61,598 bases of DNA from an uncultured Acetatifactor sp. (GCA_910586485.1 CAJUIA010000023.1:1-61598), one strand, 5' to 3'. Numbered from the stretch's first letter, positions 1 to 8,545 are shown. The notes: a model not told the origin generated them from the sequence alone. Numbers and translations are program-made.

Positions 1-165
1 ACTACTGGGTTTGTAGCCACTTTTTGATTTCACAAGTGTCAAACTCGGGATTTTAGCACGCTGCCTCCGCTTTGTCAAACACTAACCTACGCCGAAACTC
101 CGTAAATCTGTACCAAACTCCGAAAATTTCGAAACGTAACAGCGTACCATAAAATTATAAATTCC
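1..165. other. Intergenic left edge, no confident gene
   Basis: No start codon with a ribosome binding site is visible on either strand. On the minus strand, positions 148 to 1 read as an open frame broken by one TAA, with fragments such as VWYRFTEFRR and NPEFDTCEIKKW. A second minus frame gives a 22-residue open frame from 150. The motif ACTCCG occurs three times around 97-122 in similar contexts. This looks like a decayed coding remnant or a dispersed intergenic repeat, but the sequence alone cannot decide. Confidence 0.3.
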
Positions 166-193
166 TTGACAAATGATTCAGATATGATATGAT
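166..193 (+). promoter_or_regulatory. Sigma-A type promoter for the Rpn nuclease gene
   Basis: A consensus -35 TTGACA (166-171) and a -10 TATGAT (188-193) are separated by 16 bp. An overlapping TATGAT lies at 183-188. The region up to 360 would be a 5' leader of about 160 nt. It ends in the ribosome binding site AGGAGGACAA just before the ATG at 361. Confidence 0.65.
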
Positions 194-360
194 GTAGACA
201 AAGCATAACAATTCTCATGTAAAGATCAGTCAAATCCATTTTCTGTTTTTCGAAAAGTCTATGCTTTTAATTCACTCAATTCAATTTAAAGGCAGGAGAC
301 ATTTCGCAAAACACACCGGGTTGATGGAATATTTCTCTCCTGCTGAAAACAGGAGGACAA

Positions 361-1368
361 ATGAAAAACAATCCGGCAAGTATTATTTCTTTAAAGTACG
401 ACGACATGTTTCACGAGGTCTTTGCCTGTGAAACTGTCAGAAGGCAGTTCCTAAGTGATGTCCTGGAAATCCCCCTGGACAGCATCCGGTCGGCAGGGCT
501 TGTATCCCCCAGGCTGTGGAAGCGGCACCGCCGTCAGAAACTGGGGATTCTGGATATTGCGCTGGAACTGAACGACGACACAAAAATCAACGTGGAGCTG
601 CAGATCAGGATGCAGCAGCAATGGGTGAAAAGGCAGCTCTTTTATCTGGCGAAGATGTATGACGAAGACCTGTTAATCGGCCAGAATTACAGCCGGCTTA
701 AGAAATGTATCAGCATCAGCATTCTGGATTTTAAACTGTTGGAAAGTGAAAGCTGCCATTCTGTGTACCGGCTGCGGGACGAAAAGGGCAAAGAGCTGAC
801 CGATCTGTGGGAGCTGCACATCATCGAGCTTAAGAAAGGTCTGCCGGGAGACAGGCTGGACGACTGGATCCGGCTGTTTCACGCAGAAAGTAAGGAGGAA
901 TTGGAGATGCTGGCGACAAAAAACAAAGGTCTGGCGGAGGCGGTGGAGATCATGAAACGGATGAGTCTGGGGAAGACACTGCGGTATTATTATGAGGCAC
1001 ATTTAAAAGCGGTCCGGGACCGTTATGGCGAGGATGCTTACGTCAGGGATCAGGGAAAGTCAGAGGGCATTGCCCTGGGAAGGGCAGAGGGCATTGCCCT
1101 TGGAAAAGCAGAAGGTATCGCCCTTGGAAAAGCAGAAGGTATCGCCCTTGGAAAAGCAGAGGATATTCTGCAACTGCTGGAGGATCTGGGTGAAGTACCG
1201 GAGCCGCTCAAGAAACGAATTCAGGAAGAAACGGACCTGCAGGTACTGAGTAGATGGCTGAAAGCCGCCGCTAAAGCGGAAACCATTACCGAATTCAAAA
1301 AGCAGGTTAAAAATTTCACCAAAAAGCAGACTGCAGACAATGGACTGAAGAATTCAGGAAAGGGCTGA
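361..1368 (+). CDS. Rpn family (PD-(D/E)XK) recombination-promoting nuclease / putative transposase
   Basis: This 335-residue protein matches the Rpn/YhgA-like PD-(D/E)XK family, which encodes DNA endonucleases that promote RecA-independent recombination and are often annotated as putative transposases. The N-terminal part has the family signature (KYDDMFHEVF near residue 12, then GILDIALELNDD and INVELQ around 60-80, the likely acidic/QxE-type active site). Residues 235-266 are four tandem copies of EGIALG(K/R)A, encoded by 24-bp DNA repeats, followed by a Leu-rich segment ending in basic residues. The start at 361 follows AGGAGGACAA. The mutM start lies 7 bp after its stop, so the two genes are probably co-transcribed. 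No transposon ends were found, so an autonomous mobile element is not supported. Confidence 0.85.
   Translation: MKNNPASIISLKYDDMFHEVFACETVRRQFLSDVLEIPLDSIRSAGLVSPRLWKRHRRQKLGILDIALELNDDTKINVELQIRMQQQWVKRQLFYLAKMYDEDLLIGQNYSRLKKCISISILDFKLLESESCHSVYRLRDEKGKELTDLWELHIIELKKGLPGDRLDDWIRLFHAESKEELEMLATKNKGLAEAVEIMKRMSLGKTLRYYYEAHLKAVRDRYGEDAYVRDQGKSEGIALGRAEGIALGKAEGIALGKAEGIALGKAEDILQLLEDLGEVPEPLKKRIQEETDLQVLSRWLKAAAKAETITEFKKQVKNFTKKQTADNGLKNSGKG
1063..1158 (+). repeat. Four 24-bp in-frame tandem repeats in the Rpn gene
   Basis: Four consecutive 24-bp units (1063-1086, 1087-1110, 1111-1134, 1135-1158) encode EGIALGRA or EGIALGKA. The last two units are identical in DNA and the first two differ mainly at synonymous positions. 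This pattern suggests recent expansion by slippage. Copy-number change would keep the frame and only lengthen the linker. Confidence 0.9.
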
Positions 1369-1375
1369 AAAAATC

Positions 1376-2284
1376 ATGCCGGAATTACCCGAAGTTGAAA
1401 CCGTCAAAAGAGTACTGGAACCCCAGATTCAGGGACTTACCATCACAAAGGTTACTGTAAAGCGCCCTGAAATCACCGCTTATCCCAATGCCGGGGAATT
1501 CTGCCGCCTGGTGACCGGGCAGACTATTTCCCACATGGAACGGCGGGGAAAATTTTTGATCATACATTTGCGCAGCCATGACCGGATTATCCTTCACCTG
1601 CGCATGACTGGCTGTCTGCTGCTTGCACCTGCAGATTTTCCGGAAGAAGCTCATACTCACATTATTTTCAGCCTCAGCAGCTCCCCTGAGGAACTGCCAG
1701 GCTCGGATAACGCGCCTGCCTCTGAAAATGTGTCTGTTTCGAATAACCTGCCTGCTCCAGAGCTTCGTTTCTCCGACATGCGCCGCTTCGGACGTTTCTG
1801 GCTGATTCGAGAAAACGAAGAGGATATATACAGCGGAATCGGAAATCTTGGTATCGAGCCATTTGATGATAAACTTACACCGGCATATCTGGCGGCCCGC
1901 CTGGGAAAGCGCAGGAAGACCATAAAAGAATGCCTGCTGGACCAAAGTGTAATTGCAGGAATCGGCAATATCTATTCCGACGAAATTCTCTTTACTGCCG
2001 GAATCTGCCCCACACGTCCGGCGAATAGTTTAAAGCCGGCGGAATGGAAGCGAATCGCAGCCGCCGTGCCGGAACGTCTCGCCTTTTTCGTCGAAAAAAA
2101 TCAAATTACACCGGAAGATTACCTGCAGACAAAGGGCCGAGATTACCGTAACACTCCGTTTCTACAGGTGTATGGCAGGGGCGGCCGGCCCTGCTCTGTC
2201 TGCGGAGGCAATCTGCGCCGCATCGTTGTGGGCGGCAGGAGCAGTGTATACTGCCCGGACTGTCAGAACGACATCTGCACCTAA
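1376..2284 (+). CDS. mutM: Formamidopyrimidine-DNA glycosylase (Fpg/MutM)
   Basis: Base-excision repair glycosylase and AP lyase that removes 8-oxoguanine and formamidopyrimidines. The mature N-terminus PELPEVE supplies the catalytic Pro and Glu. Lys59 in RRGKF matches the conserved lysine. The helix-two-turn-helix DQSVIAGIGNIYSDE lies at 189-203, and the C-terminal zinc finger has Cys273, Cys276, Cys293 and Cys296. At 302 residues it is longer than the usual 270-275 because of a Ser/Pro/Asn-rich insertion at about residues 101-127 in the N-terminal beta-sandwich. The start is fixed by the invariant MPELPEVE. It lies directly behind the Rpn gene, probably in the same transcript. Confidence 0.96.
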   Translation: MPELPEVETVKRVLEPQIQGLTITKVTVKRPEITAYPNAGEFCRLVTGQTISHMERRGKFLIIHLRSHDRIILHLRMTGCLLLAPADFPEEAHTHIIFSLSSSPEELPGSDNAPASENVSVSNNLPAPELRFSDMRRFGRFWLIRENEEDIYSGIGNLGIEPFDDKLTPAYLAARLGKRRKTIKECLLDQSVIAGIGNIYSDEILFTAGICPTRPANSLKPAEWKRIAAAVPERLAFFVEKNQITPEDYLQTKGRDYRNTPFLQVYGRGGRPCSVCGGNLRRIVVGGRSSVYCPDCQNDICT

Positions 2285-2426
2285 ACCTGTTTTTGGAAAT
2301 TTTTCTCATCCTCTCATTTTCCCGGCGCTTTAGAGAAAATTACAGGAGCTCCCTGCGAATACCGGAATAAATACATATAATATACAGACAATAAAAGAAA
2401 TCATTTCAGAACGGAGGTATAACGAT

Positions 2427-3401
2427 ATGTGTACGGCAGCGGCATTTCAAAATCAGGATTTTTATTTTGGCAGAAATCTGGATCTGGACTATTCTTATCA
2501 TGAGGAAATAACCATCACACCCAGGAATTATCCCTTCCGTTTTCGATATGCAGAAACGCTTTCCCAGCATTATGCCATGATCGGCATGGCCTATGTTGCG
2601 GACGATTATCCCCTTTACTATGAAGCCACCAACGAGGCAGGTCTTAGCATGGCGGGCTTAAATTTCCCTGGAAATGCAGATTACAAATCCTTCCGGGAAG
2701 GAATGGACAATATTGCCTCCTTTGAGCTTATCCCCTGGATCTTAGGCCAGTGCGCCACCATCCTTCGGGCAAAGGAGCTGCTGTCCCGCTTAAATCCGGT
2801 GTCTCTCGCCTTCAGCGAGGCGCTTCCGCCTGCATCCCTGCACTGGATCATCTCCGGCAGGGACGGCAGCATTACGGTGGAATCCGTAAAGGAAGGCTTG
2901 AAGGTTTATGACAACCCGATCGGACTTTTAACTAATAATCCGCCCTTCGACTACCATATGACCAATTTGAGCAACTATATGGCCCTGTCTGCCAATCCGC
3001 CCATCAACAATTTCTGCCACAATCTCACCCTGGAGCCATACTGCCGGGGCATGGGCGCCATGGGGCTTCCGGGGGACCTGTCCTCCGCCTCACGCTTTGT
3101 AAAAGCGGCCTTTACCCTGCTAAATTCCCGCTGCGGCACCTCGGAAGCAGAAAACGTAAGCCAGTTCTTCCATATTTTAAAAAGCGTGGAACAGCAGCGG
3201 GGCTGCGTTGACATAGGGGACGGATTGTATGAGGTTACTATTTACTCCTGCTGCTGCAATGCAGATAAGGGCATTTATTACTACACTACCTATGACAACA
3301 GCCAGATCACAGCCGTGGATATGAACAAAGAACATCTGGACGGCCGTGACCTGATTTCTTATCCGGTGCTGTGGGAGCAGAATATTTTATGGCAGAATTA
3401 A
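2427..3401 (+). CDS. bsh: Bile salt hydrolase / choloylglycine hydrolase family (Ntn hydrolase)
   Basis: Cleaves the amide bond of glycine- or taurine-conjugated bile acids; relatives act on penicillin V. The 324-residue length is typical. The nucleophile is Cys2 after removal of Met1 (MCTAAAF). Conserved positions visible are Arg16 and Asp19 in FGRNLDLD, Asn79 in GLNFPGNADY, Asn170/171 in LTNNPPFDY, and Arg223 in SSASRF. ITITPRNY and GLNFPGNADY are strongly bile-salt-hydrolase-like rather than penicillin-acylase-like. There is no signal peptide, so the enzyme is cytoplasmic. The start follows ACGGAGGTATAACGAT. A TATAAT-like -10 lies at 2376-2381 with a poor -35. The gene is monocistronic and converges on the carboxylesterase. 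Substrate preference cannot be read from the sequence. Confidence 0.92.
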   Translation: MCTAAAFQNQDFYFGRNLDLDYSYHEEITITPRNYPFRFRYAETLSQHYAMIGMAYVADDYPLYYEATNEAGLSMAGLNFPGNADYKSFREGMDNIASFELIPWILGQCATILRAKELLSRLNPVSLAFSEALPPASLHWIISGRDGSITVESVKEGLKVYDNPIGLLTNNPPFDYHMTNLSNYMALSANPPINNFCHNLTLEPYCRGMGAMGLPGDLSSASRFVKAAFTLLNSRCGTSEAENVSQFFHILKSVEQQRGCVDIGDGLYEVTIYSCCCNADKGIYYYTTYDNSQITAVDMNKEHLDGRDLISYPVLWEQNILWQN

Positions 3402-3431
3402 CATATGCCGAATACTGCTCCCGGCGGAGAT

Positions 3432-4985
3432 TCAGTGCTGGATCTTTGCCCCGCCTCCGGACATGGCTCTGCCAAGCAGCGGGCCAAGGTATTTTGCCGC
3501 CAGGGGTATCAGCTGATGGTCATGATTTGTAACCACCCTTGTATCTCCGGAAAAAAGGATCGTGTGCTCTTCCTCCGGCGTGGATGCTTTCCACTGTGGG
3601 ATAGCATCATTGTTGGGATCACCCGTATGGGCAAAAGCCATCACACTCCGGAAAATCTGCTCTTCCAGCTTTTCTACACCGGGCATCTGCGTATTCGGCA
3701 CCAGCTCCGCATTGTGGAAGAAATAGGGAATGTCACTGCAGTGCCAGGCCACGCAGCCGCCGTCAATCCGGAAATCCTGCTCAAACAGGTAGCTCCAGGT
3801 GCATTGGTTCACGCTGCTACGCAGACGGATATAGCTGATTTCCGGCTGCCGGAAAATAAAGTCCAGAGACAGCAGATCCACAGGGTTGCGGTCCGGATAC
3901 GCACTCTCAAATAATGGCAGCATCTCACCTGCCGCCTCCTGCCCCAGCGCCGAGGTCACGGCCTGCACGCCGTCCTCTCTGCTCATTTTACTGCGATCCT
4001 GCCTGGCCGACATAAATGCGGCAAACTCTCCAAATACCGATCCTATCATCAGCGGGATATGTGCCGTCTCTCTGCGAAAGCCGTTTGCCACAGGCTCTCC
4101 GGCGTAATATGCGTTGGGATGAGGACAGCCGCCCACATATTTCCCCTGAGGCCCCAGAATATCCCGTGCCTTTTTATAGCTCTCCGCCAGCCGGGCATAA
4201 GGCACTGTCTCCAGCTCCTTGACAGACTTTATCCCCAGTTCCTTCATCATGGCCTCCGCCAGTTCCCTGCCGCTTCCCGTGGCATCCGCCAGCATCGGTC
4301 CGATGACCCCGCTCATATTAATCCCTTTGGCAAATAAGCCGTCCGCCGCCGGAGACTGTAACAGCGTGGTCACCTTGGCACCGCCGCCGGACTGTCCGAA
4401 TACCGTCACATTGTCCGGATCGCCGCCAAAAGCCTCTATATTTCGCTTCACCCAGGCAAGGGCAGCTATTATATCATCCGTACCCGCATTGCCGGAATTG
4501 GCGTATTCCTCACCGAAATCGGACAGGTCGCAGTACCCCAGCACATTGAGCCTGTGGTTTATGGAAACCACTACCACCTGCCCCTGAAGGCTCATGTTTT
4601 CCCCTTCATAAACCACCTGCTCAATGGAAGAGCCGGCTTCAAAACCGCCGCCGTGGAGCCATACCATGACCGGCCGCTTCTCGCCGTCACAGCCGGGCGT
4701 CCATATATTCAGATTCTGACAGTCCTCGTCCATCACCCAATAGCGATGGGGAACCCGAATCTCCCCCTGAGGCTTTCCCAAATCCAGAAGCGGACAGACA
4801 TAACCATAGCTTGAAGCATCCAGCACGCCCTCCCAGGCATCCACCGGCTCCGGTGCATGAAAGCGCCTGGCCCTGGCGTAAGGAATGCCCTTAAAAATGT
4901 AAAGCCCTCTCCAGCCATACCCCTTCACCTTCCCCCGATCCGTGGTAACCACAGTATTCTCACTATATTCAAACTGCTGTGCCAT
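3432..4985 (-). CDS. Type-B carboxylesterase (alpha/beta hydrolase)
   Basis: A 517-residue carboxylesterase/para-nitrobenzyl esterase family enzyme hydrolysing ester bonds. FKGIPYA near the N-terminus, the oxyanion-hole segment WLHGGGFEAGSS, and the nucleophile elbow FGQSGGGAK carrying the catalytic Ser are all present. The catalytic His probably lies in VAWHCSDIPYFFHN. No signal peptide is seen, so it is likely cytoplasmic. I chose the start at 4985 (MAQQFEYSE) because AAGGGGGAG lies 8 nt upstream. A longer frame reaches 5030 but lacks such a site. Its 3' end faces the bile salt hydrolase gene with about 30 bp between stops. The physiological ester is unknown. Confidence 0.9.
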   Translation of the reverse strand: MAQQFEYSENTVVTTDRGKVKGYGWRGLYIFKGIPYARARRFHAPEPVDAWEGVLDASSYGYVCPLLDLGKPQGEIRVPHRYWVMDEDCQNLNIWTPGCDGEKRPVMVWLHGGGFEAGSSIEQVVYEGENMSLQGQVVVVSINHRLNVLGYCDLSDFGEEYANSGNAGTDDIIAALAWVKRNIEAFGGDPDNVTVFGQSGGGAKVTTLLQSPAADGLFAKGINMSGVIGPMLADATGSGRELAEAMMKELGIKSVKELETVPYARLAESYKKARDILGPQGKYVGGCPHPNAYYAGEPVANGFRRETAHIPLMIGSVFGEFAAFMSARQDRSKMSREDGVQAVTSALGQEAAGEMLPLFESAYPDRNPVDLLSLDFIFRQPEISYIRLRSSVNQCTWSYLFEQDFRIDGGCVAWHCSDIPYFFHNAELVPNTQMPGVEKLEEQIFRSVMAFAHTGDPNNDAIPQWKASTPEEEHTILFSGDTRVVTNHDHQLIPLAAKYLGPLLGRAMSGGGAKIQH

Positions 4986-5089
4986 CCTCTTCTCCCCCTT
5001 CATTCTTATCTGTTCCTCAGCCGCATACACTGCTCAAACCCAAACCTGCTGCATTTCTCCTTTTATCATACGAAACCGGCGCCCGGCTG

Positions 5090-6721
5090 TCAACTGACCG
5101 TATAGGCAATATAGGTCAGGTGGTCCCCCAGTCTTTCCAGATTGGATACAAGGTTGATAAAAACGCCGCTGCTTTCAGGTTTGCAGATTCCCGCGTTCAG
5201 CCGCTCGATATGTCCGTCAATCAGCCGCTTGCGAAAGCCGTCAATCTCGTCCTCAATCCTGTCGGCCTTTGCCAGAAGGGACACATCCTTTTCAGAAATA
5301 ATCTGCTTGGTAAGGCTGTACAGCTCTTCCACCTTTTGAACCATCTCACCTATTTCACGCCTGACACTCCCGGAAAAATCAAGATTATGTTTCATGGTGC
5401 TTCGGGTATATTTTATAAAATTGTCGGCTATCTCTGCAATCCTCATAATATCGCCCACATTGCTATGGATATTGGAGATGCTTTTTTCATGGATCACCTG
5501 CTTGCTCTGGGCAGAAAGGCGAATCAGATAATTAACGATGCCATGATATACCTCGTCAGCCCTGTCGATCTGCTCCTGGGCCGGCTCCAGCAGAGATTGA
5601 TCCTTTTTGTCGAAAGCCTGATAAGCGGTACGAAAAGCCCCCATGGCCTCCTCCGCCAAAAGAATTGTCTCTTTTTCCAGCTGGGAAATGGCCAGAGACG
5701 GCGAAGTAAGCATTCTCTCGTCCAGGCAGGTATCGGCTTTGCCGGCCTTTTTCGTTTTCCTTTCCTGAATCAACGCCTCGGATACTTTTACAAACATTCC
5801 GCAAAACGGCAGGAAAAGCAACGTACAAATCACATTGAAAAAGGTATGGAACATGGCAATCTGTGTGGCGGCGGAATCAAACCACCTCTGAAAGGTCATT
5901 TGTGAGAAACCGGGCCAAAGGATAAGTAATATAAAGAATATTACCGAACCAAGCGTATTAAACAGCAGATGAATCAAACCTGCCCGCTTTGCGTTGGCCC
6001 CTGCAGTAAAAGAGGACATGAGCGCAGTGACACAGGAACCAATATTTGTTCCCAGAATTATGTAAAGGACCTCGTTTCCGCCTGTACCGATGGTCAGCCC
6101 AGCCACGGACATGGCAATAATGATGGATGTGGTGGCAGAGCTGGACTGCACCAGCGCTGTAAGCAGGATTCCGATGATGAACAGCAAAAAAGGATTCTTC
6201 ACATGCTCAAACAGCACCTGTATCATATCCCGGCTGCCCTTCATGGCGTCAGACATTAAGGAAAGCCCAATAAAGATCAGCCCCAGTCCGGCAAAGATCA
6301 GTCCTGCTCTCCTGAAGCTTTCCTTCCTGCAGACCATATACATCATAATCCCCGCAAAAACACAAACCTGAATATAAGTGGTAACAGGAAATGCGCTGAG
6401 CGCAGCAATCTGTGCGGTGACGGTTGTACCGATGTTCGCGCCCATAATCATTGCCGCCGCCTGATACAGATTTACAATGCCCACGTTTACAAAGCCCACG
6501 ATCAGTACCGTGGTGACACCGGAGCTTTGAATCAGCGCGGTAGCTCCCATGCCGATTGCAACATTGGGCAGCTTTTTATCGGCGGTTTTCCCAAACAGGC
6601 TTTTTATTTTTCCCGTGGCCAGCTGTTCGATATTGGAGGTAAGCAGATGGACCCCTACCAAAAACACTCCCGTTCCCGCCAACAGCCTGACTACAAACAT
6701 GGTAATCTCGGCAATATTCAT
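5090..6721 (-). CDS. Na/Pi cotransporter family protein with PhoU-like C-terminal domain
   Basis: A 543-residue PF02690-type sodium-phosphate symporter. Two inverted repeats carry the QSS motifs (ALIQSSGVTT and ALVQSSSATT), which form the sodium/phosphate site in this family. About eight hydrophobic segments fill residues 1-320. The C-terminal 200 residues are a helical PhoU-like domain (HSNVGDIMRIAEIADNF, NLERLGDHLTYIA). The start at 6721 follows GGAGGGGAA; a longer frame to 6814 is less likely. The carboxylesterase follows about 100 bp downstream on the same strand, and the cation exchanger ends about 110 bp upstream. Confidence 0.92.
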   Translation of the reverse strand: MNIAEITMFVVRLLAGTGVFLVGVHLLTSNIEQLATGKIKSLFGKTADKKLPNVAIGMGATALIQSSGVTTVLIVGFVNVGIVNLYQAAAMIMGANIGTTVTAQIAALSAFPVTTYIQVCVFAGIMMYMVCRKESFRRAGLIFAGLGLIFIGLSLMSDAMKGSRDMIQVLFEHVKNPFLLFIIGILLTALVQSSSATTSIIIAMSVAGLTIGTGGNEVLYIILGTNIGSCVTALMSSFTAGANAKRAGLIHLLFNTLGSVIFFILLILWPGFSQMTFQRWFDSAATQIAMFHTFFNVICTLLFLPFCGMFVKVSEALIQERKTKKAGKADTCLDERMLTSPSLAISQLEKETILLAEEAMGAFRTAYQAFDKKDQSLLEPAQEQIDRADEVYHGIVNYLIRLSAQSKQVIHEKSISNIHSNVGDIMRIAEIADNFIKYTRSTMKHNLDFSGSVRREIGEMVQKVEELYSLTKQIISEKDVSLLAKADRIEDEIDGFRKRLIDGHIERLNAGICKPESSGVFINLVSNLERLGDHLTYIAYTVS

Positions 6722-6831
6722 TTCCCCTCCATTCCGAAGCGTTTTACGCCGATAAGGCTGGCAAAATATCTGATTTTTCTTTTGCCTGATAAGATTTGTG
6801 ACGCTTCGGCACAAACCATACTTGTAATTTA

Positions 6832-7767
6832 TTACAGTATTGCCAGGAAATACAGCCCGTATCCTGCCAGCAGTAAGATGCCCTGCCAGCGCTTCAGTTT
6901 TTTATCCTTTACACAGAACAAAATCAGCAGCAATGCTGCTGCCCCGGAGACGATACTGTCAAAGCGAAAGCCTTCCGCAAACGCCACCGGATGAATCAGG
7001 GCGGAAATTCCCACTACAAACAGGATGTTAAAGATGTTACTGCCCACAATGTTTCCGATGGCAATATCCGGCTTCCCCTTTTTCGCAGCCGTAACGGAGG
7101 TTACAAGTTCGGGAAGGGACGTACCAAGAGCTACAATGGTAAGCCCGATCAAGCGCTGGCTCATTCCAAGTTTCGCAGCAATTTCGCTGGCGGCATCCAC
7201 CGCCAGGCTACTTCCTGCTACGGTCATGACCAATCCCAAAATACACAGCAAAATTAACTGCCAGACATTCCTGACCTGCTTGTTTGCATCTTCTTTTTCA
7301 TTTTCTTTTCTGTTTTTCCTGGCCTGAGCAAACAAATAAACAAGATACACCCCAAACAGAACCACCTGTATCATCCCGTCCAAAAGTCCGATCTCACCAT
7401 CAAGCCCCTGCAGAAGCAGCAATATACTGACTCCAGTAAGAAAGGGAAGTTCACACCTGATCGTGTTCTTTTCCACAGCCAGCGGGATGATAACCGCAGA
7501 AAGACCAAGTATAATCAAAATATTGAGAATGTTACTTCCTACAACATTCCCGATCGTAATCTCCGCGTTTCCCTTGATTACGGCAGAAATACTGACCGCT
7601 GCTTCCGGCATGCTGGTGCCCATTGCTACTACGGTAAGACCGATCACCAGCTGGGGGATTCCAAGTCCGGCGGCAAGCCCGCCGGCTCCGTCCACAAACA
7701 AATCCGCACCCTTTACCAGCAGGGCAAGCCCTGCTGCCAAAACCAGAGACCAAAAAATAATTTCCAT
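6832..7767 (-). CDS. CaCA family cation:proton or Na+/Ca2+ type exchanger (YrbG-like)
   Basis: A 311-residue membrane antiporter of the calcium/cation exchanger superfamily. The two alpha repeats are visible: VIGLTVVAMGTSMPE (residues 41-55) and LIGLTIVALGTSLPE in the second half. GTS(M/L)PE contains the ion-coordinating Glu. About ten hydrophobic segments are present, with a charged cytoplasmic loop (RKNRKENEKEDANKQ) in the middle. The start at 7767 follows AAAGGGG 7 nt upstream. The 5' leader carries a yybP-ykoY manganese riboswitch and terminator, so the cation exported is more likely Mn2+ (or both Mn2+ and Ca2+) than calcium alone. That substrate assignment is inference from regulation. 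Confidence 0.9.
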   Translation of the reverse strand: MEIIFWSLVLAAGLALLVKGADLFVDGAGGLAAGLGIPQLVIGLTVVAMGTSMPEAAVSISAVIKGNAEITIGNVVGSNILNILIILGLSAVIIPLAVEKNTIRCELPFLTGVSILLLLQGLDGEIGLLDGMIQVVLFGVYLVYLFAQARKNRKENEKEDANKQVRNVWQLILLCILGLVMTVAGSSLAVDAASEIAAKLGMSQRLIGLTIVALGTSLPELVTSVTAAKKGKPDIAIGNIVGSNIFNILFVVGISALIHPVAFAEGFRFDSIVSGAAALLLILFCVKDKKLKRWQGILLLAGYGLYFLAIL

Positions 7768-7800
7768 AAAAGTACCCCTTTCTAAGATTTTCCGGCAAAG

Positions 7801-7845
7801 TATAAAAAGCGAGACATTACCGCTTTTGTAACAGTAAAGTCTCGC
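7801..7845 (-). terminator. Riboswitch-controlled intrinsic terminator
   Basis: On the minus strand GCGAGACTTTACTG (from 7845) pairs with CGGTAATGTCTCGC (ending at 7809), followed by TTTTTATA. The 5' arm contains GAGACTTTACTG, which is also the 3' part of the aptamer. Aptamer folding and terminator folding are therefore mutually exclusive, and metal binding should allow read-through. Confidence 0.85.
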
Positions 7846-7937
7846 CATTTCATTACAAAGCCGGATCCTGAAAGGATCGTACTGACGGCAGAGTAAACAC
7901 GGAATCCATCCGTGCCAGCTACTCCCTTTATGATTCC
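7828..7937 (-). ncRNA. yybP-ykoY manganese riboswitch
   Basis: On the minus strand the leader has the signatures of the yybP-ykoY aptamer. The 5' loop AAAGGGAGTAGC lies at 7930-7919, followed by a variable hairpin (CACGG..CCGTG), the middle segment GCCGTCAGTACGATCC, and the second loop CGAGACTTTACTG. CATAAAG at the 5' end can pair with CTTTACTG to form P1. The family senses Mn2+ and controls metal exporters; here it sits directly upstream of a CaCA exchanger. It overlaps an intrinsic terminator, which supports a transcriptional on-switch. Confidence 0.87.
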
Positions 7938-8001
7938 AGTATACAGTTTTTGGAATTTTTGTCAAATACTATTTGGACAAGGACGGCTGCCGCGGGTGCC
8001 A

Positions 8002-8433
8002 TCACAAATACGCCCGCAGATCCTTCACCAGTGTTTCCTCTGCCTCCGCCACCTGTTTTGCAAGCTTTTTGACCTTATCCTCGGCCGCCGGATATTGGTT
8101 GATATAGCGGTAAATGCTTTTGATCCCCATATTGCAGCCGTCCGTCACCAGCTCGGCCACAGTGCTGTCCGGGCCTTCATCATCCAGCTTCATATTGGTC
8201 TTCATCTTGGACATCACCTTTGCCATCATGGCCGGCTCCTTCCCCGTATCATGATACTCCTTTAAATAATCATGGGTGGTATTGCCCAGCCGTGTATGAG
8301 TCTCCTTGCTCTTTGCCAGCAAATTGCGCAGAGAATCCTCCTGCACATGCTCCATCACATCGTCTAAGGTGGACACTCCCATCTTGATCCCCGCGTTACA
8401 CTCCCGCAAGAGCTTAATTGTATCATCTTCCAT
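8002..8433 (-). CDS. Small helical protein, possibly a ferritin-like four-helix bundle
   Basis: A 143-residue soluble protein with no cysteine pair apart from isolated residues and no signal or membrane segment. It is almost entirely predicted amphipathic helix, with four blocks (about 1-30, 33-60, 65-100, 115-143). This fits a four-helix bundle of the ferritin-like/DUF2383 kind, but I do not recognise the family securely and see no clear ExxH metal site. The start at 8433 follows GGAGGTATTTT. It is on the same strand as the exchanger but ahead of its own riboswitch leader, so it is probably a separate transcription unit. Confidence 0.75.
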   Translation of the reverse strand: MEDDTIKLLRECNAGIKMGVSTLDDVMEHVQEDSLRNLLAKSKETHTRLGNTTHDYLKEYHDTGKEPAMMAKVMSKMKTNMKLDDEGPDSTVAELVTDGCNMGIKSIYRYINQYPAAEDKVKKLAKQVAEAEETLVKDLRAYL

Positions 8434-8545
8434 AAAATACCTCCATTTCGAGAACGTTTACATTAGAGGAATTAACTCCCTTGCAGATAAGTATCTCCCG
8501 ACAGAGGGTATTTCAAACGTGCCGCCGCGGCTGTCATCAGCCAAT

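Noticed and set aside
361..1368. Rpn gene as part of an insertion sequence
   Set aside because: No terminal inverted repeats or target duplications were seen around it.
3405..3914. Plus-strand open frame of 169 codons over the carboxylesterase gene
   Set aside because: It is antisense to a clear esterase gene and has no ribosome binding site or recognisable domain.
4979..5905. Plus-strand open frame of 308 codons across the Na/Pi symporter
   Set aside because: The minus strand encodes the symporter's PhoU-like domain and QSS helices; the plus frame is its shadow.
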